This document shows, piece by piece, positions 36,302 to 45,240 of a DNA stretch of 64,000 bases. The stretch lies in NCBI RefSeq assembly GCF_025370875.1, contig NZ_JAMXFD010000015.1, forward strand, positions 62,001 through 126,000, given 5' to 3'. The number at the start of each line of letters is the position of its first letter. The first letter of the stretch is position 1. The notes under the pieces were generated by a model. That model searched no databases, was not told the origin of the DNA, and worked only from the letters and a program-made list of their open reading frames with translations. This DNA is from Laspinema palackyanum D2c. Lineage in GTDB: Bacteria > Cyanobacteriota > Cyanobacteriia > Cyanobacteriales > Laspinemataceae. The position numbers and the translations under genes are program-made.

Positions 36302-36905
36302 CTAAGGAATTAATCTGGCCCCCTTACTTCCGCTCGGTTTAATACCATAGGATGAAGGAGATGGGGATGATTTAGAACCTTTAGGTCGCCCTCCTTTTTT
36401 GCCATTTTTACGCGATGCTTCCTGTTTGGCTTCGGTTGATATTTTTCCGCCTTGGCGTCCTAATTCAGACATCCATTTTCGGGTTCCAAAAATGCCCTGT
36501 AATAGTCCTAAGACACTAAAATCAGCATCCAGGCTTTCCCAATGTACGCTTAAGCCATCAGCATCCAGCCAAACATCCCTGAGTTGCTCGGGGTTGGCTC
36601 CCCTTAAGCCTTGAGCTAAATCAGGAGGAAAGGAGAAAGTTGAGCCATTGGTCAGATGAATTTGATTAAATTTTCGTCAACTTTGCAGGAAACTTTCTCA
36701 GCACAAGGACCATTTTCTGCATCGGCGATCGCCGCCTTTTCAGATTGTTTTAATTCCTCAGTTAAGGCTTCTTCTGTGAAATCAAAATTCCACTGTTTTT
36801 TCCAAGGCTTAGTCCTGATATTTTTATACCACTCCTCTAAAAACTGCTGTTTATGTTTGGCAGTGAAAAAACTTCTGAAACTCCCGACTTGAATTTTCGC
36901 CCCTC
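36302..36905 (-). pseudogene. Frameshifted DUF2442-domain gene
   Basis: Two minus-strand frames join near 36655-36665. The upstream one carries FTAKHKQQFLEEWYKNIRTK and ends in KVDENLIKFI followed by a stop. The downstream one carries HLTNGSTFSFPPDLAQGL, RDVWLDADGLSVHWESLDAD and FSVLGLLQG, the DUF2442 core, then a basic GGKISTEAKQEASRKNGKKG tail. Adding one base at the joint would restore VDENLIKFHLTNG. DUF2442 proteins are often antitoxin-like partners. It lies directly after the HerA-like gene on the same strand. Confidence 0.72.
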
Positions 36906-36911
36906 GGGGTT

Positions 36912-38648
36912 CTAAAACCCTAAATCCAATTTAGCTGATTCCGCAGCGGTTAAGAGTAAATCGGTTTCCATGCCTTCCCAATCCATATCGCCGACTTCTT
37001 GGTAGAATTTGGCATCATAAGCCCGTGTTTGGACGACGACTGGCATGGGAACCGCATGACCCAACACGAGGGCTTGTTGTTTAGAATCCAGCTTTGAGAG
37101 AACGGATTTCAGATTTTGTCCCCCTGAAACGCCGGTGAAAATGGCATCAATATCTTTTTCATCATTGAGTAAAGCGGTGATGCGAGTACCGATTTGGGAC
37201 ATGACTTCGTTATCAATTCCCGAGGGACGTTGATCAACCACAAGCAGGGTGACAAAGTATTTCCGCATTTCGCGGGCGATCGTGCCGAAGATGGTTTGGC
37301 GAACGGTGGCGCTGTCTAGGAAACGGTGCGCTTCTTCGATGGTAATGACTAACTGTCTAGGCCGATCGCTGGGGTTTTTGGTTTGTAAAAATATCTCGGA
37401 TTTTTCTACATAAGCCCGATGAATCCGCCTACTCAGGACATTGGTCACCAACATATAAGAGAGCATATTCGATTGTGACCCGAACTCAATGACTAAATGT
37501 TTACCCGCATTCAGTTTGTCCAAAATCTGCTTCACATAATTCTGCGGACAGCTATTCCGGATATATTTCAGTTCATCCAATAGTCCAAGTTTGCGCTGTA
37601 ATGCCATGATTGAGGCTTTGTTGCCGCGCTTTTCATCGCAAAACATTTGGATGTCTTCATTACTCATGGCTAGGAGTTGGGTGATCCAAGTCGTGCCAAA
37701 TTCATTGCGCAGAATAATCGCATTTTCGATACTGGCTTCGGAGAGGTTTAACTCCCGTGAGACTAATCGGATATCTTCGACTTCGATTTGATCATAGGCG
37801 AGATACAATTCTTGAGCATCCCGGACTCCCCGTCTGCGGGTGGATTCGGGGTCGAGGGTGTAGACTTCGACTTCGTTGGGGAAGAGTTGCCGTAAGCCTT
37901 TGACGGTACTAAATTTTTTGCCTTCCGTGGCAGCTTCCCAACCATATTCCGAGTGCATATCAAAGATGAGATTGACGGCGGCTTGTTTGCGGATGATGCC
38001 GGAGAGGAGGAGGCGGGTGAGGAAGGATTTGCCGGTTCCGGATTTGCCAAAAACGCCGTTACTGCGTTCGACGAAGCGATCGAGGTCGATACAGACGGGC
38101 ACCTCCATATCTAGGGGTTGACCGATCGCAAAGTTACGGCGATGAGGGTCATCTTCCCAACCAAAGACAAGGCGAAAATCCCTCTCACTGGCATCGTACA
38201 CTTGGGAGAAGTGGCTGGGAATGGTTTTAACCGGCCTTAACTGCATTTCTCCCGTGGTATTGGCTTGGTAAGAGGCTAATCCGTTGGTTTTGAGTCCGTT
38301 GTTGGCTGAGGTTTTGAGGAGAGAATTGGGACTCCATCCCCCTTCATCAGCTTCTGGGGTCAGCATCAACATGGGGGAGAGTTCGATTTTTCCATAAGTG
38401 CTGCTGCCTGCGAGCACTTCCTGCATGAAGGTATCTTCCGGGTGGGGAGGATTCATGGAAATGCGGTCGTTGGTGGTTCCTAAACAGACATCGGTGAGTA
38501 AACAGAAGAAATGCGATCGCGCACCTCGGACGACTAAAAATTTTCCGACTCGCATCTCTTCGACGGAGACATCGGGATGTAATTTGACTTCTAATCCTTT
38601 ACTCAGAGAACCTTGGATAACAGAACCTAATGGGCGATCGGGATTCAT
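36912..38648 (-). CDS. HerA/FtsK-superfamily ATPase (DUF87-type)
   Basis: A 578-residue hexameric-type DNA-translocase ATPase. The N-terminal beta-barrel HAS domain covers about 1-130. Walker A is NGVFGKSGTGKSFLTRLLL near 190. LVITIEEAHRFLDSATVRQT near 435 gives the Walker B Glu, and SQIGTRITALLNDEKDID near 490 the arginine-finger region. HerA proteins in archaea act with the NurA nuclease in end resection. Cyanobacterial homologues occur without NurA, and no nuclease lies beside this one, so its partner is unknown. It is intact and full length. Confidence 0.88.
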   Translation of the reverse strand: MNPDRPLGSVIQGSLSKGLEVKLHPDVSVEEMRVGKFLVVRGARSHFFCLLTDVCLGTTNDRISMNPPHPEDTFMQEVLAGSSTYGKIELSPMLMLTPEADEGGWSPNSLLKTSANNGLKTNGLASYQANTTGEMQLRPVKTIPSHFSQVYDASERDFRLVFGWEDDPHRRNFAIGQPLDMEVPVCIDLDRFVERSNGVFGKSGTGKSFLTRLLLSGIIRKQAAVNLIFDMHSEYGWEAATEGKKFSTVKGLRQLFPNEVEVYTLDPESTRRRGVRDAQELYLAYDQIEVEDIRLVSRELNLSEASIENAIILRNEFGTTWITQLLAMSNEDIQMFCDEKRGNKASIMALQRKLGLLDELKYIRNSCPQNYVKQILDKLNAGKHLVIEFGSQSNMLSYMLVTNVLSRRIHRAYVEKSEIFLQTKNPSDRPRQLVITIEEAHRFLDSATVRQTIFGTIAREMRKYFVTLLVVDQRPSGIDNEVMSQIGTRITALLNDEKDIDAIFTGVSGGQNLKSVLSKLDSKQQALVLGHAVPMPVVVQTRAYDAKFYQEVGDMDWEGMETDLLLTAAESAKLDLGF

Positions 38649-38811
38649 AAGGCAATTTTTATAAAGGGAAAGGGAAAGGAAATGCTGCTATTTCAACACC
38701 TTGATGAAAAATTCTACATGATTTAGTCTCATCAAGGTTATTTTACGGTTCATTCTTTAGAAAAAAATAGCACAGAATTTATGAAGCCTCCCCGAGAAAC
38801 CCACAAAAAAA

Positions 38812-38875
38812 GCAATTGTAGGGTGGGCACTGCCCACCTCAACGGGTCGGTGGGCAGTGCCCACCCTACAATTGC
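38812..38875. repeat. 64-bp perfect inverted repeat containing TAGGGTGGGCA
   Basis: Twenty-seven-base arms (38812-38838 and 38849-38875, outer edge GCAATTGTAGGG) flank a 10-base loop. The same AGAAACCCACAAAAAAAG stretch occurs on both sides of it (38796-38812 and 38883-38899), like a target duplication of about 17 bases. TAGGGTGGGCA...TGCCCACCCTA is a very common intergenic repeat in cyanobacteria. Confidence 0.9.
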
Positions 38876-38892
38876 TCCCCTAGAAACCCACA

Positions 38893-38931
38893 AAAAAAGT
38901 ATGTATGCTTTCAAAACATACATACTTTTTT
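38893..38931 (-). terminator. Terminator of the GST gene
   Basis: Arms AAAAAAGTATGTATG (38893-38907) and its perfect complement (38917-38931) with a 9-base loop. T runs lie at both ends, so it can act in either direction. It begins 15 bases after the GST stop. Confidence 0.85.
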
Positions 38932-38946
38932 GACCCGAGTTATCGC

Positions 38947-39750
38947 TTATTCTATCTCAATCGAGGTGGGTTTTTGACCTGTACCAATCGGAGTAGTCGG
39001 GGCGTAGGGTAAGGGTTTGCGGAATTCCGCATAGAGGCGATCGCGCCAGGTGAAAAAGGGTTCATACAGGGGATTGTCCGCAATTCCAATCACGCCTTTG
39101 CCGCGCAATTTTTCGGGAATATCCAGATAGGGTCCGGCAGGGAATTTGAGCAGGATGGATAATCCAGCCACGGCTAAATCCGCCAGGGTGGGCTGATTTC
39201 CGGTTAAATAGGGACGATCTTGCAAAATCAGGCAGAGGGCTTCTAAATCTTGCTTGATGGCGTCTTCAGCGGATTTTACGGCATCTGGGGAGGCACCGAG
39301 ACCCGACCCGAGGGTTCTGAGGAGGTCCGATGGCACTGCTTCAATCAGATTTTTGAGGAAATCTGGGGTACTCGACGGCAGCAGCGCACTGCGGAAACTT
39401 TGATCCTGACTGATTCCCTGAAACAGGACGACTCGGCTTTTTGTGCCAATGGATTCATCCGCCCATTCTTCCATCATCAGGCACAATCCTCGTTCTAGGG
39501 GATTGCTGGGAAGAATGGGGCGATCGGGGTATTTTTCGTCTAAGTATTTGGCGATTTTGGTGGAATCGGCAATTACGGTACTCCCATCTTTGAGAATGGG
39601 GACTTGGGATTGCCCGGAAAGTTGGTAAACTTCGATCTGTCCAACCCCAGGGGTGACTTCCACTTTGCGGTACTCTAATCCTTTGTAATCCAGGATGAGT
39701 CTGACTTTTTCGCTGTATTGCGACAGTTCAAATTGATATAACTCTAGCAT
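38947..39750 (-). CDS. Glutathione S-transferase family protein
   Basis: A cytoplasmic 267-residue thioredoxin-fold transferase. The N-terminal domain has LYQFELSQYSEKVRLILDYK (catalytic Ser/Cys region near residue 10), SGQSQVPILKDGSTVIADST with the cis-Pro near 50, and IAKYLDEKYP. The all-helical C-terminal domain includes YLTGNQPTLADLAVAGLSIL near 183. The substrate is unknown; detoxification of electrophiles or peroxides is the usual role. It is a single gene with its own terminator. Confidence 0.9.
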   Translation of the reverse strand: MLELYQFELSQYSEKVRLILDYKGLEYRKVEVTPGVGQIEVYQLSGQSQVPILKDGSTVIADSTKIAKYLDEKYPDRPILPSNPLERGLCLMMEEWADESIGTKSRVVLFQGISQDQSFRSALLPSSTPDFLKNLIEAVPSDLLRTLGSGLGASPDAVKSAEDAIKQDLEALCLILQDRPYLTGNQPTLADLAVAGLSILLKFPAGPYLDIPEKLRGKGVIGIADNPLYEPFFTWRDRLYAEFRKPLPYAPTTPIGTGQKPTSIEIE

Positions 39751-39987
39751 GAGACGGTCCTCTGGCTGTTTTGTTGTCCCTCTAAAGTGTATTAAAAATT
39801 TTACAATTCTTCATGAAGTTTTTTGATGCAGGGTGGCAGAAGGCGATTCGTGGCGATCGAACCTTAACAATTTCGGCGGTTGAGGGAACTCTCTCTTGAG
39901 GTAGATGACAGGAACATCGCGATTTGGACTGGGAAAATTGGCGGTGCGATCGCCCTCATCAGCCCTCTGTTCCAACCGTGGCGAAGT

Positions 39988-40014
39988 GTCCTCGTGAGGA
40001 CGCCTCACGAGGAC
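39988..40014. repeat. Perfect hairpin GTCCTCGTGAG/CTCACGAGGAC
   Basis: Eleven-base arms with a 5-base loop, 9 bases beyond the stop of the DUF4336 gene. It could stabilise or terminate that transcript, but no T run follows on the minus strand. Confidence 0.7.
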
Positions 40015-40022
40015 GAAAAGAT

Positions 40023-41303
40023 TTATACTCTATCCGAACGAGGGGGTGTAATTCGCCAGCGATCGAGCAGTTCGTCGATGGTTCGCAAGGTGGCAAAATC
40101 GCGATCGCCCAAAGATAAATTCTCTTCAGTATTACCGTTACTCCCCCCTGACGGTTGTTCCAAAAAATTAAACGCCTGCCGAAATTCTCGGGGACCGACG
40201 GCAAGGGGAGAGTCTAAGTGACAGGGGACAATTCGTTCAAACTGCCACCGGGCAACGGTATCGGCCCAAGTGAGAGTAGCCTGGGGTGCGCGGTTGAGAA
40301 TCAAGGTTTGGAGGATGGGGGCGACAAAGAGGCGTCCATCGCCGCGCAGGAGGTCAAAGGATTGTTTCCAGTCCGGTTGCCAGTCGAAGGGAAACAGGCC
40401 AAAATAGGCTTTTTTGGAGCGATCGCTGACGTTGCGCGCCAGTTGAAACGCTTGTCTGAGTTTGAGGGTATTTAATGTGCTAGGGCGGAAATAAAAGGCA
40501 AACAGACATATACGCTGCCATCCTTGACGACGATTATCGGGGGTATCTTGCCGCACATCGGCAGCATTATCCCGCGCATGAAACAGCAGGGGATAGGGGT
40601 CAAGTTCGACGACTGCCGGAGGGTCTTCGGGGATAGATAGCACAGAATCTGTGACTAACAGCGATCGCGATGCTCTATGGAAAAATGCCACTTCCCCAAA
40701 TCGTCCTAATCCTAAATCAATCGGACCCAAAATTTCATAATCAAACTCATCGGCAAAGGGGACTTTGCTGCTATCCTGGGGTAACACTTGGGTGCGTCGT
40801 TGGGGCAACCCCAACCAACTCAAAGGCAAATTGAGGGGAAAACTCCATTGAGACGGCGCTACAAACACTTGCGCCAAGGGAAAACGTCGCGCAAACGGAC
40901 CAACAAACACCTTATGTTCTAGTCCGGAAACCGTAGGTAGGATAATATATTTAACCGGACCATGTTGAGACTCTAATGCCTGAACTTGCCTCACACATTC
41001 TGGCGTTGGGGCGATCGGTGCATAGACCAATAATCCCCCCCGTTCCAACCGGACTACCGTCATGCGAATGGGAACCACGACATAAAGAATGCCCTGAATC
41101 TGCTCAAAAGTCCAGAGGGTATCTTTGACCACTTCTTGACAGAGGGTGCGCCTTCTGCCATAGGGGTACAGAGGCATCGCCAACCAAAAGGGCCATGATA
41201 GGTCCTTGGGTGGCAGACTTGGACTAAGGGGTGCTGAATCGGGTGCGCTTTCCAATGTTTTCAGTGTTGTTATCCCTAGAGGTTGACTGGACCAGATGAA
41301 CAA
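40023..41303 (-). CDS. DUF4336 domain-containing protein
   Basis: A 426-residue protein of a family common in cyanobacteria, algae and plants. Recognisable stretches are WLAMPLYPYGRRRTLCQEVV, LWTFEQIQGILYVVVPIRMT, VKYIILPTVSGLEHKVFVGP near 120 and ESQFDLLRGDG-type text near 320 (in fact KQSFDLLRGDGR). The fold resembles metallo-beta-lactamase-like proteins without the complete HxHxDH motif. The start is a TTG (41303), because the conserved WPFW region precedes the first ATG at about 41177. Function unknown. Confidence 0.82.
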   Translation of the reverse strand: MFIWSSQPLGITTLKTLESAPDSAPLSPSLPPKDLSWPFWLAMPLYPYGRRRTLCQEVVKDTLWTFEQIQGILYVVVPIRMTVVRLERGGLLVYAPIAPTPECVRQVQALESQHGPVKYIILPTVSGLEHKVFVGPFARRFPLAQVFVAPSQWSFPLNLPLSWLGLPQRRTQVLPQDSSKVPFADEFDYEILGPIDLGLGRFGEVAFFHRASRSLLVTDSVLSIPEDPPAVVELDPYPLLFHARDNAADVRQDTPDNRRQGWQRICLFAFYFRPSTLNTLKLRQAFQLARNVSDRSKKAYFGLFPFDWQPDWKQSFDLLRGDGRLFVAPILQTLILNRAPQATLTWADTVARWQFERIVPCHLDSPLAVGPREFRQAFNFLEQPSGGSNGNTEENLSLGDRDFATLRTIDELLDRWRITPPRSDRV

Positions 41304-41801
41304 GGCGATCGCCTATGATTGAGTTTACCAAACCTGCTGCAAAACTGGCTGCACCCAGGGAGAAACTCCACCGATAGCAAGATAGCGAACACTCCAGACA
41401 ATCTCTCCCTCAACGGAGTGGGGAAGGCGATATCATCGCAATTTTAATGTTAAAATTGCCCGGTTAAGGCCGATTCCAAGAAGCCCGTCAAGGCGATTTG
41501 ATTTTTTTTTGAATGATGGCGATCGCTTGCTTTTTTCTGGGTAAACTACAAAAATAGACGGATCAACTATCCCCGATGGATATTCTCGCCCCCAACCCTC
41601 CTATCAAGGTCAATCCAGAACCCCTGGGTTGAAAATAGGAACCCAAAGGGGTTTCTGGTTGTGGCAAGCGAATCCCGAGGAGCAGAATGGACTGTCTATC
41701 CAATTGGATTAAACTGCAATTTTTTATACTGCTTTTTTACTTGAAACGGTGAAGATAAAAGGAGACTTTTTCATACCCTCCTACGTTGCTACTCTCCTGT
41801 T
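41304..41801. other. Gene-free stretch of about 500 bp
   Basis: Contains divergent promoter space for the DUF4336 and C26 genes. I see no frame with a ribosome-binding site, no repeat family member and no RNA-like fold. Confidence 0.45.
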
Positions 41802-42557
41802 ATGACTAAATCTCTGAAAGCACCTCTAATTGGCATTAGCACTTATGGCAGAAACGGGGTCAGCGCTTTTTCCCTCGCTGCGACTTACGTTGATGCAGTC
41901 CGCGCCGCAGGTGGAATCCCGGTACTTTTGCCACCGGGAGAACCGAATCCGACTGAAGTTTTGGAACGGATCGATGGGTTGATTTTATCCGGGGGTGGGG
42001 ATATTGACCCAAGTGCCTATCAGGGGGCGTCTCATCCTTGTATTTATAATATTGACTCAGAACGGGATGAATTTGAACTCACATTAGCGCGGTTGTGCTT
42101 GGAAAAAGATTTGCCGTTTTTGGGGATTTGTCGCGGCATGGAGGTGGCGATCGTTGCTTGTGGAGGAACTTTGGTGACTCATGTTCCCGATGAGTACGGG
42201 ATGCAGGTGCAACATCGGTTAGTCCCGGCACCGGGTCATCTTTATCCAGCAAAACATCCGGTGAGAATTCTGCCCAGTAGTCGCTTAGGTGGAATTGTGG
42301 GGAAATCTGAGATTGAGGTGGTGTCTTGGCATCATCAAGCGGTGAGAAATTTAGCCCCAGGTTGGCGGGTGGTGGCGGAGTCGGTGGGGGATTATGTGAT
42401 TGAGGCAGTGGAACATCAACACTGTTCCTTTGCGATCGCCGTCCAGTGGCATCCCGAATTGTCCCCGGAGGATATCTCTCATCAGCGAATTTTTCAGGCG
42501 TTGGTGAAGGCAGCAGGAACGCGGAAAGTGGTGCCGATTCAGGATGCGATCGCCTAA
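41802..42557 (+). CDS. Gamma-glutamyl-gamma-aminobutyrate hydrolase-like (peptidase C26)
   Basis: A class I glutamine-amidotransferase-fold hydrolase of 251 residues. It shows PLIGISTYGR at the N-terminus, GLILSGGGDIDPSAYQG near 60, the nucleophile elbow FLGICRGMEVAIVACGG near 105 (Cys in GICRG) and the His/Glu in AIAVQWHPELS near 215. The family includes PuuD, which releases GABA in putrescine breakdown. Without other puu genes nearby, the substrate here is only a gamma-glutamyl compound by inference. Confidence 0.87.
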   Translation: MTKSLKAPLIGISTYGRNGVSAFSLAATYVDAVRAAGGIPVLLPPGEPNPTEVLERIDGLILSGGGDIDPSAYQGASHPCIYNIDSERDEFELTLARLCLEKDLPFLGICRGMEVAIVACGGTLVTHVPDEYGMQVQHRLVPAPGHLYPAKHPVRILPSSRLGGIVGKSEIEVVSWHHQAVRNLAPGWRVVAESVGDYVIEAVEHQHCSFAIAVQWHPELSPEDISHQRIFQALVKAAGTRKVVPIQDAIA

Positions 42558-42640
42558 AAATTCAAGTCCGGAAAACACCAGAGGCATGAATTCTGATGAA
42601 ATAACCGGACTTGATAGGACAGGTTTCCCTTCATGGACTA

Positions 42641-44044
42641 CTACATTTCTTCCAATTCTCGACCCTTGGTTTCCTTGACCAAGAGTAGCACAAAGAACAG
42701 GGAAATTGCCGCAGCCGTTGTATATAAGCCGTAAGCAAAGCCCAATCCGACATCTTTGAGGACTGGAAATGTTGTAGAAACTCCAAAGTTAGCAATCCAT
42801 TGTGCCGTAGCAGCCACAGATAAGGCTGATCCACGAATTCGATTGTTAAACATTTCTCCGAGTAATACCCAGGTGACGGGACCCCACGAGAAGCCGAAGC
42901 AAAAGACGTAGAAGTTAGCGGCTAAAAGTGCGATCGTTCCGGCGCTATCGGTTAAAGCAGGATTACCGGCAGCATCCAGCGGCGCGTTCCCGAAGACGGT
43001 TGCGAGGGTTCCAAGGGTGAGCATCATGCCAATGGAACCGAGAATCAGTAAGGGTTTGCGACCAAATTTATCCACAAAGGCGATCGCCACTAAAGTCGTG
43101 ACAATATTGGTGACACTGGTAATCACCGTAATCCACAGGGAATCCGCCTCAGAAAAGCCGACTGCCTGCCATAACACACTGCTGTAATAGAAAATGACGT
43201 TAATCCCCACCAACTGCTGTAGAACCGAGACCCCGATTCCGATCCAGACAATGGGAAGTAATCCACGCCTGCCGAAGATATCCGACAACCGAGGTTTATG
43301 GTCCTGAAATACGCTGTCTCGAATCTCCCGAATTTTCGCCGCTACATCCCCTCCGATCGCCTTTGCCAAAATCGGAGTCGCTTCCACTTCTCGCCCTTGC
43401 GCGACTAAATATCGGGGGGATTCGGGAATTCTTAATGCACCCAGTCCGTAGAGGACAGCCGGGGGTATTTCAGTCCAAAACATCCACCGCCAAGCGGGTA
43501 TTCCAAACCATAGCGGAGACATGGCAGAACCGGCTCCAGTGGCAATAACATAGTTGGAGAGCAAGGCGACAAAAATGCCGGTAACAATGGCGAGTTGCTG
43601 GAGAGAACCGAGTCGTCCCCGCAAATGTGCCGGTGAGACTTCGGCAATATAAGCCGGAGCAATTACACTGGCGGTCCCGACGGCTACCCCACCGATTAAT
43701 CGCCACATCATAAAATCGGCCATCGAGACGGCAATCCCCGAACCGATCGCACTAATTAAAAAGAAACCTGCCGCCACAAGCATGGTTTTAACTCGACCGT
43801 AGCGATCGGCAATTTGTCCAGCGAAAAAAGCTCCCGCAGCCGACCCCAGTAACGCCGAAGAAACGGCTAATCCCACTTGGAAGCTATTGGCTTGAAATGA
43901 GATTCCTAATGCCCCAACTGCCCCATTAATCACTGCCGTATCAAAGCCAAACAAAAATCCTCCTAAAGCGGCGACCGTTGCCAGCATCAAAACATAAGAG
44001 GTCTTGGCTTCATAAATAATTGGTTGTGCATTTTCAGTTTGCAT
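42641..44044 (-). CDS. MFS sugar porter (GlcP-like)
   Basis: A 467-residue inner-membrane H+/sugar symporter with twelve predicted spans. The sugar-porter signatures are GGFLFGFDTAVINGAVGAL near 30, ADRYGRVKTMLVA near 82, IAEVSPAHLRGRLGSLQQL near 130, RIPESPRYLVAQGR near 205, QQLVGINVIFYYSS near 275, DKFGRKPLLILGSIG near 320 and VKETKGRELEEM at the C-terminus. It resembles the glucose transporter known from Synechocystis. It is a single gene and probably supports mixotrophic sugar uptake. Confidence 0.92.
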   Translation of the reverse strand: MQTENAQPIIYEAKTSYVLMLATVAALGGFLFGFDTAVINGAVGALGISFQANSFQVGLAVSSALLGSAAGAFFAGQIADRYGRVKTMLVAAGFFLISAIGSGIAVSMADFMMWRLIGGVAVGTASVIAPAYIAEVSPAHLRGRLGSLQQLAIVTGIFVALLSNYVIATGAGSAMSPLWFGIPAWRWMFWTEIPPAVLYGLGALRIPESPRYLVAQGREVEATPILAKAIGGDVAAKIREIRDSVFQDHKPRLSDIFGRRGLLPIVWIGIGVSVLQQLVGINVIFYYSSVLWQAVGFSEADSLWITVITSVTNIVTTLVAIAFVDKFGRKPLLILGSIGMMLTLGTLATVFGNAPLDAAGNPALTDSAGTIALLAANFYVFCFGFSWGPVTWVLLGEMFNNRIRGSALSVAATAQWIANFGVSTTFPVLKDVGLGFAYGLYTTAAAISLFFVLLLVKETKGRELEEM

Positions 44045-44895
44045 TTATTAGGGACTCCATGAATTTAAAAGGTCGATTTTTCATTGTTTTAGTTGTAAAA
44101 TCATCAATCTCAGAGGGACAAGGGTATTTAAACCTGTCGATGTATCGCGTTCTAGCTGTTATTTTAACGCAAATTTTTTCAGGCGATCGGCCTCTCTCCT
44201 TTTCCCAACACAGAAGACGGGATTCCTGTTCCCATTTCTATCTCCTCTCAGCCGGTTTGAGAAGCATCGGGCTGGGTTTCTGTAACTTTTATTAACATTT
44301 CTCAATACCTTGAAATATTAAGAATTTGGAATAATCTCTACCAAAAGATAGATTTCAAACCGCCCTTGACTTTTCCAGGCTTATGTTGATCTAAATCGCA
44401 GCTCACCGCATTATAATTTTATAGTTAGCAAGACATCCATGAGTCGGGTAGAAGGAGAAAACAGGCGATTAAGACATTATTTAGCCCGCCTCCCTAGAAA
44501 AACTTTATGTTATTCAAAATCCGCAGAACTGTTAAAATTTTCTATCAAGTTGGTTCTGTACTACCTGAAACATCAGACTGTATTCCTGCCCCATTGAATC
44601 ATACCGCTGAGGGATTTCCAAAAAATAAATCATATAAACGTTCGTAGTGACTCATGAACTGAGTCATCTTTAAAGAAACCCCGTCAAGGGGGGACGTTGA
44701 ACTTTTTGCGGGTTTTATTTTTTGGAGTTCCCTGATGTGCAACGCCGGATTTCTAAGGTTTTCCCTCCCTGTTTACTTATATACTACATTTTGTAGTGCT
44801 TAATGGGGCATCAATTTATCACCCCTTGACAAAAAGTCAAGGAGTCTGTTACATTTATTTACATAAGTTCATAAAGGTTTACAACGAGGTTGACC
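44045..44895. other. Long upstream region of the small membrane-protein gene
   Basis: About 850 bp without a convincing gene. It holds a TGACTCA/TGAGTCA inverted repeat at 44648-44666 and the promoter-like module at 44826-44849. A frame beginning near 44020 in antisense to the transporter end is not believed. Confidence 0.5.
44826..44862 (+). promoter_or_regulatory. Promoter module of the 75-aa membrane protein
   Basis: TTGACA at 44826-44831, a 17-base spacer and TTACAT, followed by TTATTTACAT. The -35 lies inside a CCTTGAC/GTCAAGG inverted repeat (44824-44842), a possible operator. The TGTTAyATTTATTTACAT stretch is repeated at the promoter near 50548. Confidence 0.6.
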
Positions 44896-45123
44896 ATGAC
44901 TATCCTAATTGCTCTGTTTATCGTCGGTTGGGTTGCTGTCGCCTTATTAGGGACTCAAGCGTACTTCCGAGGCGAACAGTCCAAACCTATCCATGAGCGG
45001 AATTGGCGTTCTGAGTCCTTTGAAACCCTAGCTGAATCGATTACCGGAACTGATATCGACTACAGCAAGCGAGTCCCCGCATTCGAGGTGGATGCCTATA
45101 GCAGCAGCAATCTACCCTCTTAA
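44896..45123 (+). CDS. Small single-span membrane protein, probably thylakoid
   Basis: The 75-residue protein has an N-terminal span (MTILIALFIVGWVAVALLG) followed by a soluble tail containing FRGEQSKPIHERNWRSESFE and DYSKRVPAFEVDAYSSSN. The tail is of a type I remember as conserved in cyanobacteria next to photosystem-associated small proteins, but I cannot name the family with confidence. Start ATG 44896 is used instead of a TTG two codons upstream. It has its own promoter and a strong terminator, which suggests an abundant monocistronic transcript. Confidence 0.78.
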   Translation: MTILIALFIVGWVAVALLGTQAYFRGEQSKPIHERNWRSESFETLAESITGTDIDYSKRVPAFEVDAYSSSNLPS

Positions 45124-45183
45124 TCGTTCAAGATAGAACATGAGACCCTGCTTCTGTGGATCATGCGGGGTTCAATGAGGAAT

Positions 45184-45218
45184 AAAAAAGGGGAGGCACT
45201 GGAGTGTCTCCCCTTTTT
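45184..45218 (+). terminator. Bidirectional rho-independent terminator
   Basis: AAAAAGGGGAG...CTCCCCTTTTT with a CAC/GTG extension of the stem. It ends the small membrane-protein gene on the plus strand and lies 23 bases past the stop of the minus-strand kinase. Confidence 0.88.
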
Positions 45219-45240
45219 GATGGGAAACTGCTACAAAACT

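Noticed and set aside
36399-36892. Plus-strand frames of 71 and 78 aa
   Set aside because: They are antisense to the frameshifted DUF2442 gene, whose minus-strand translation is recognisable.
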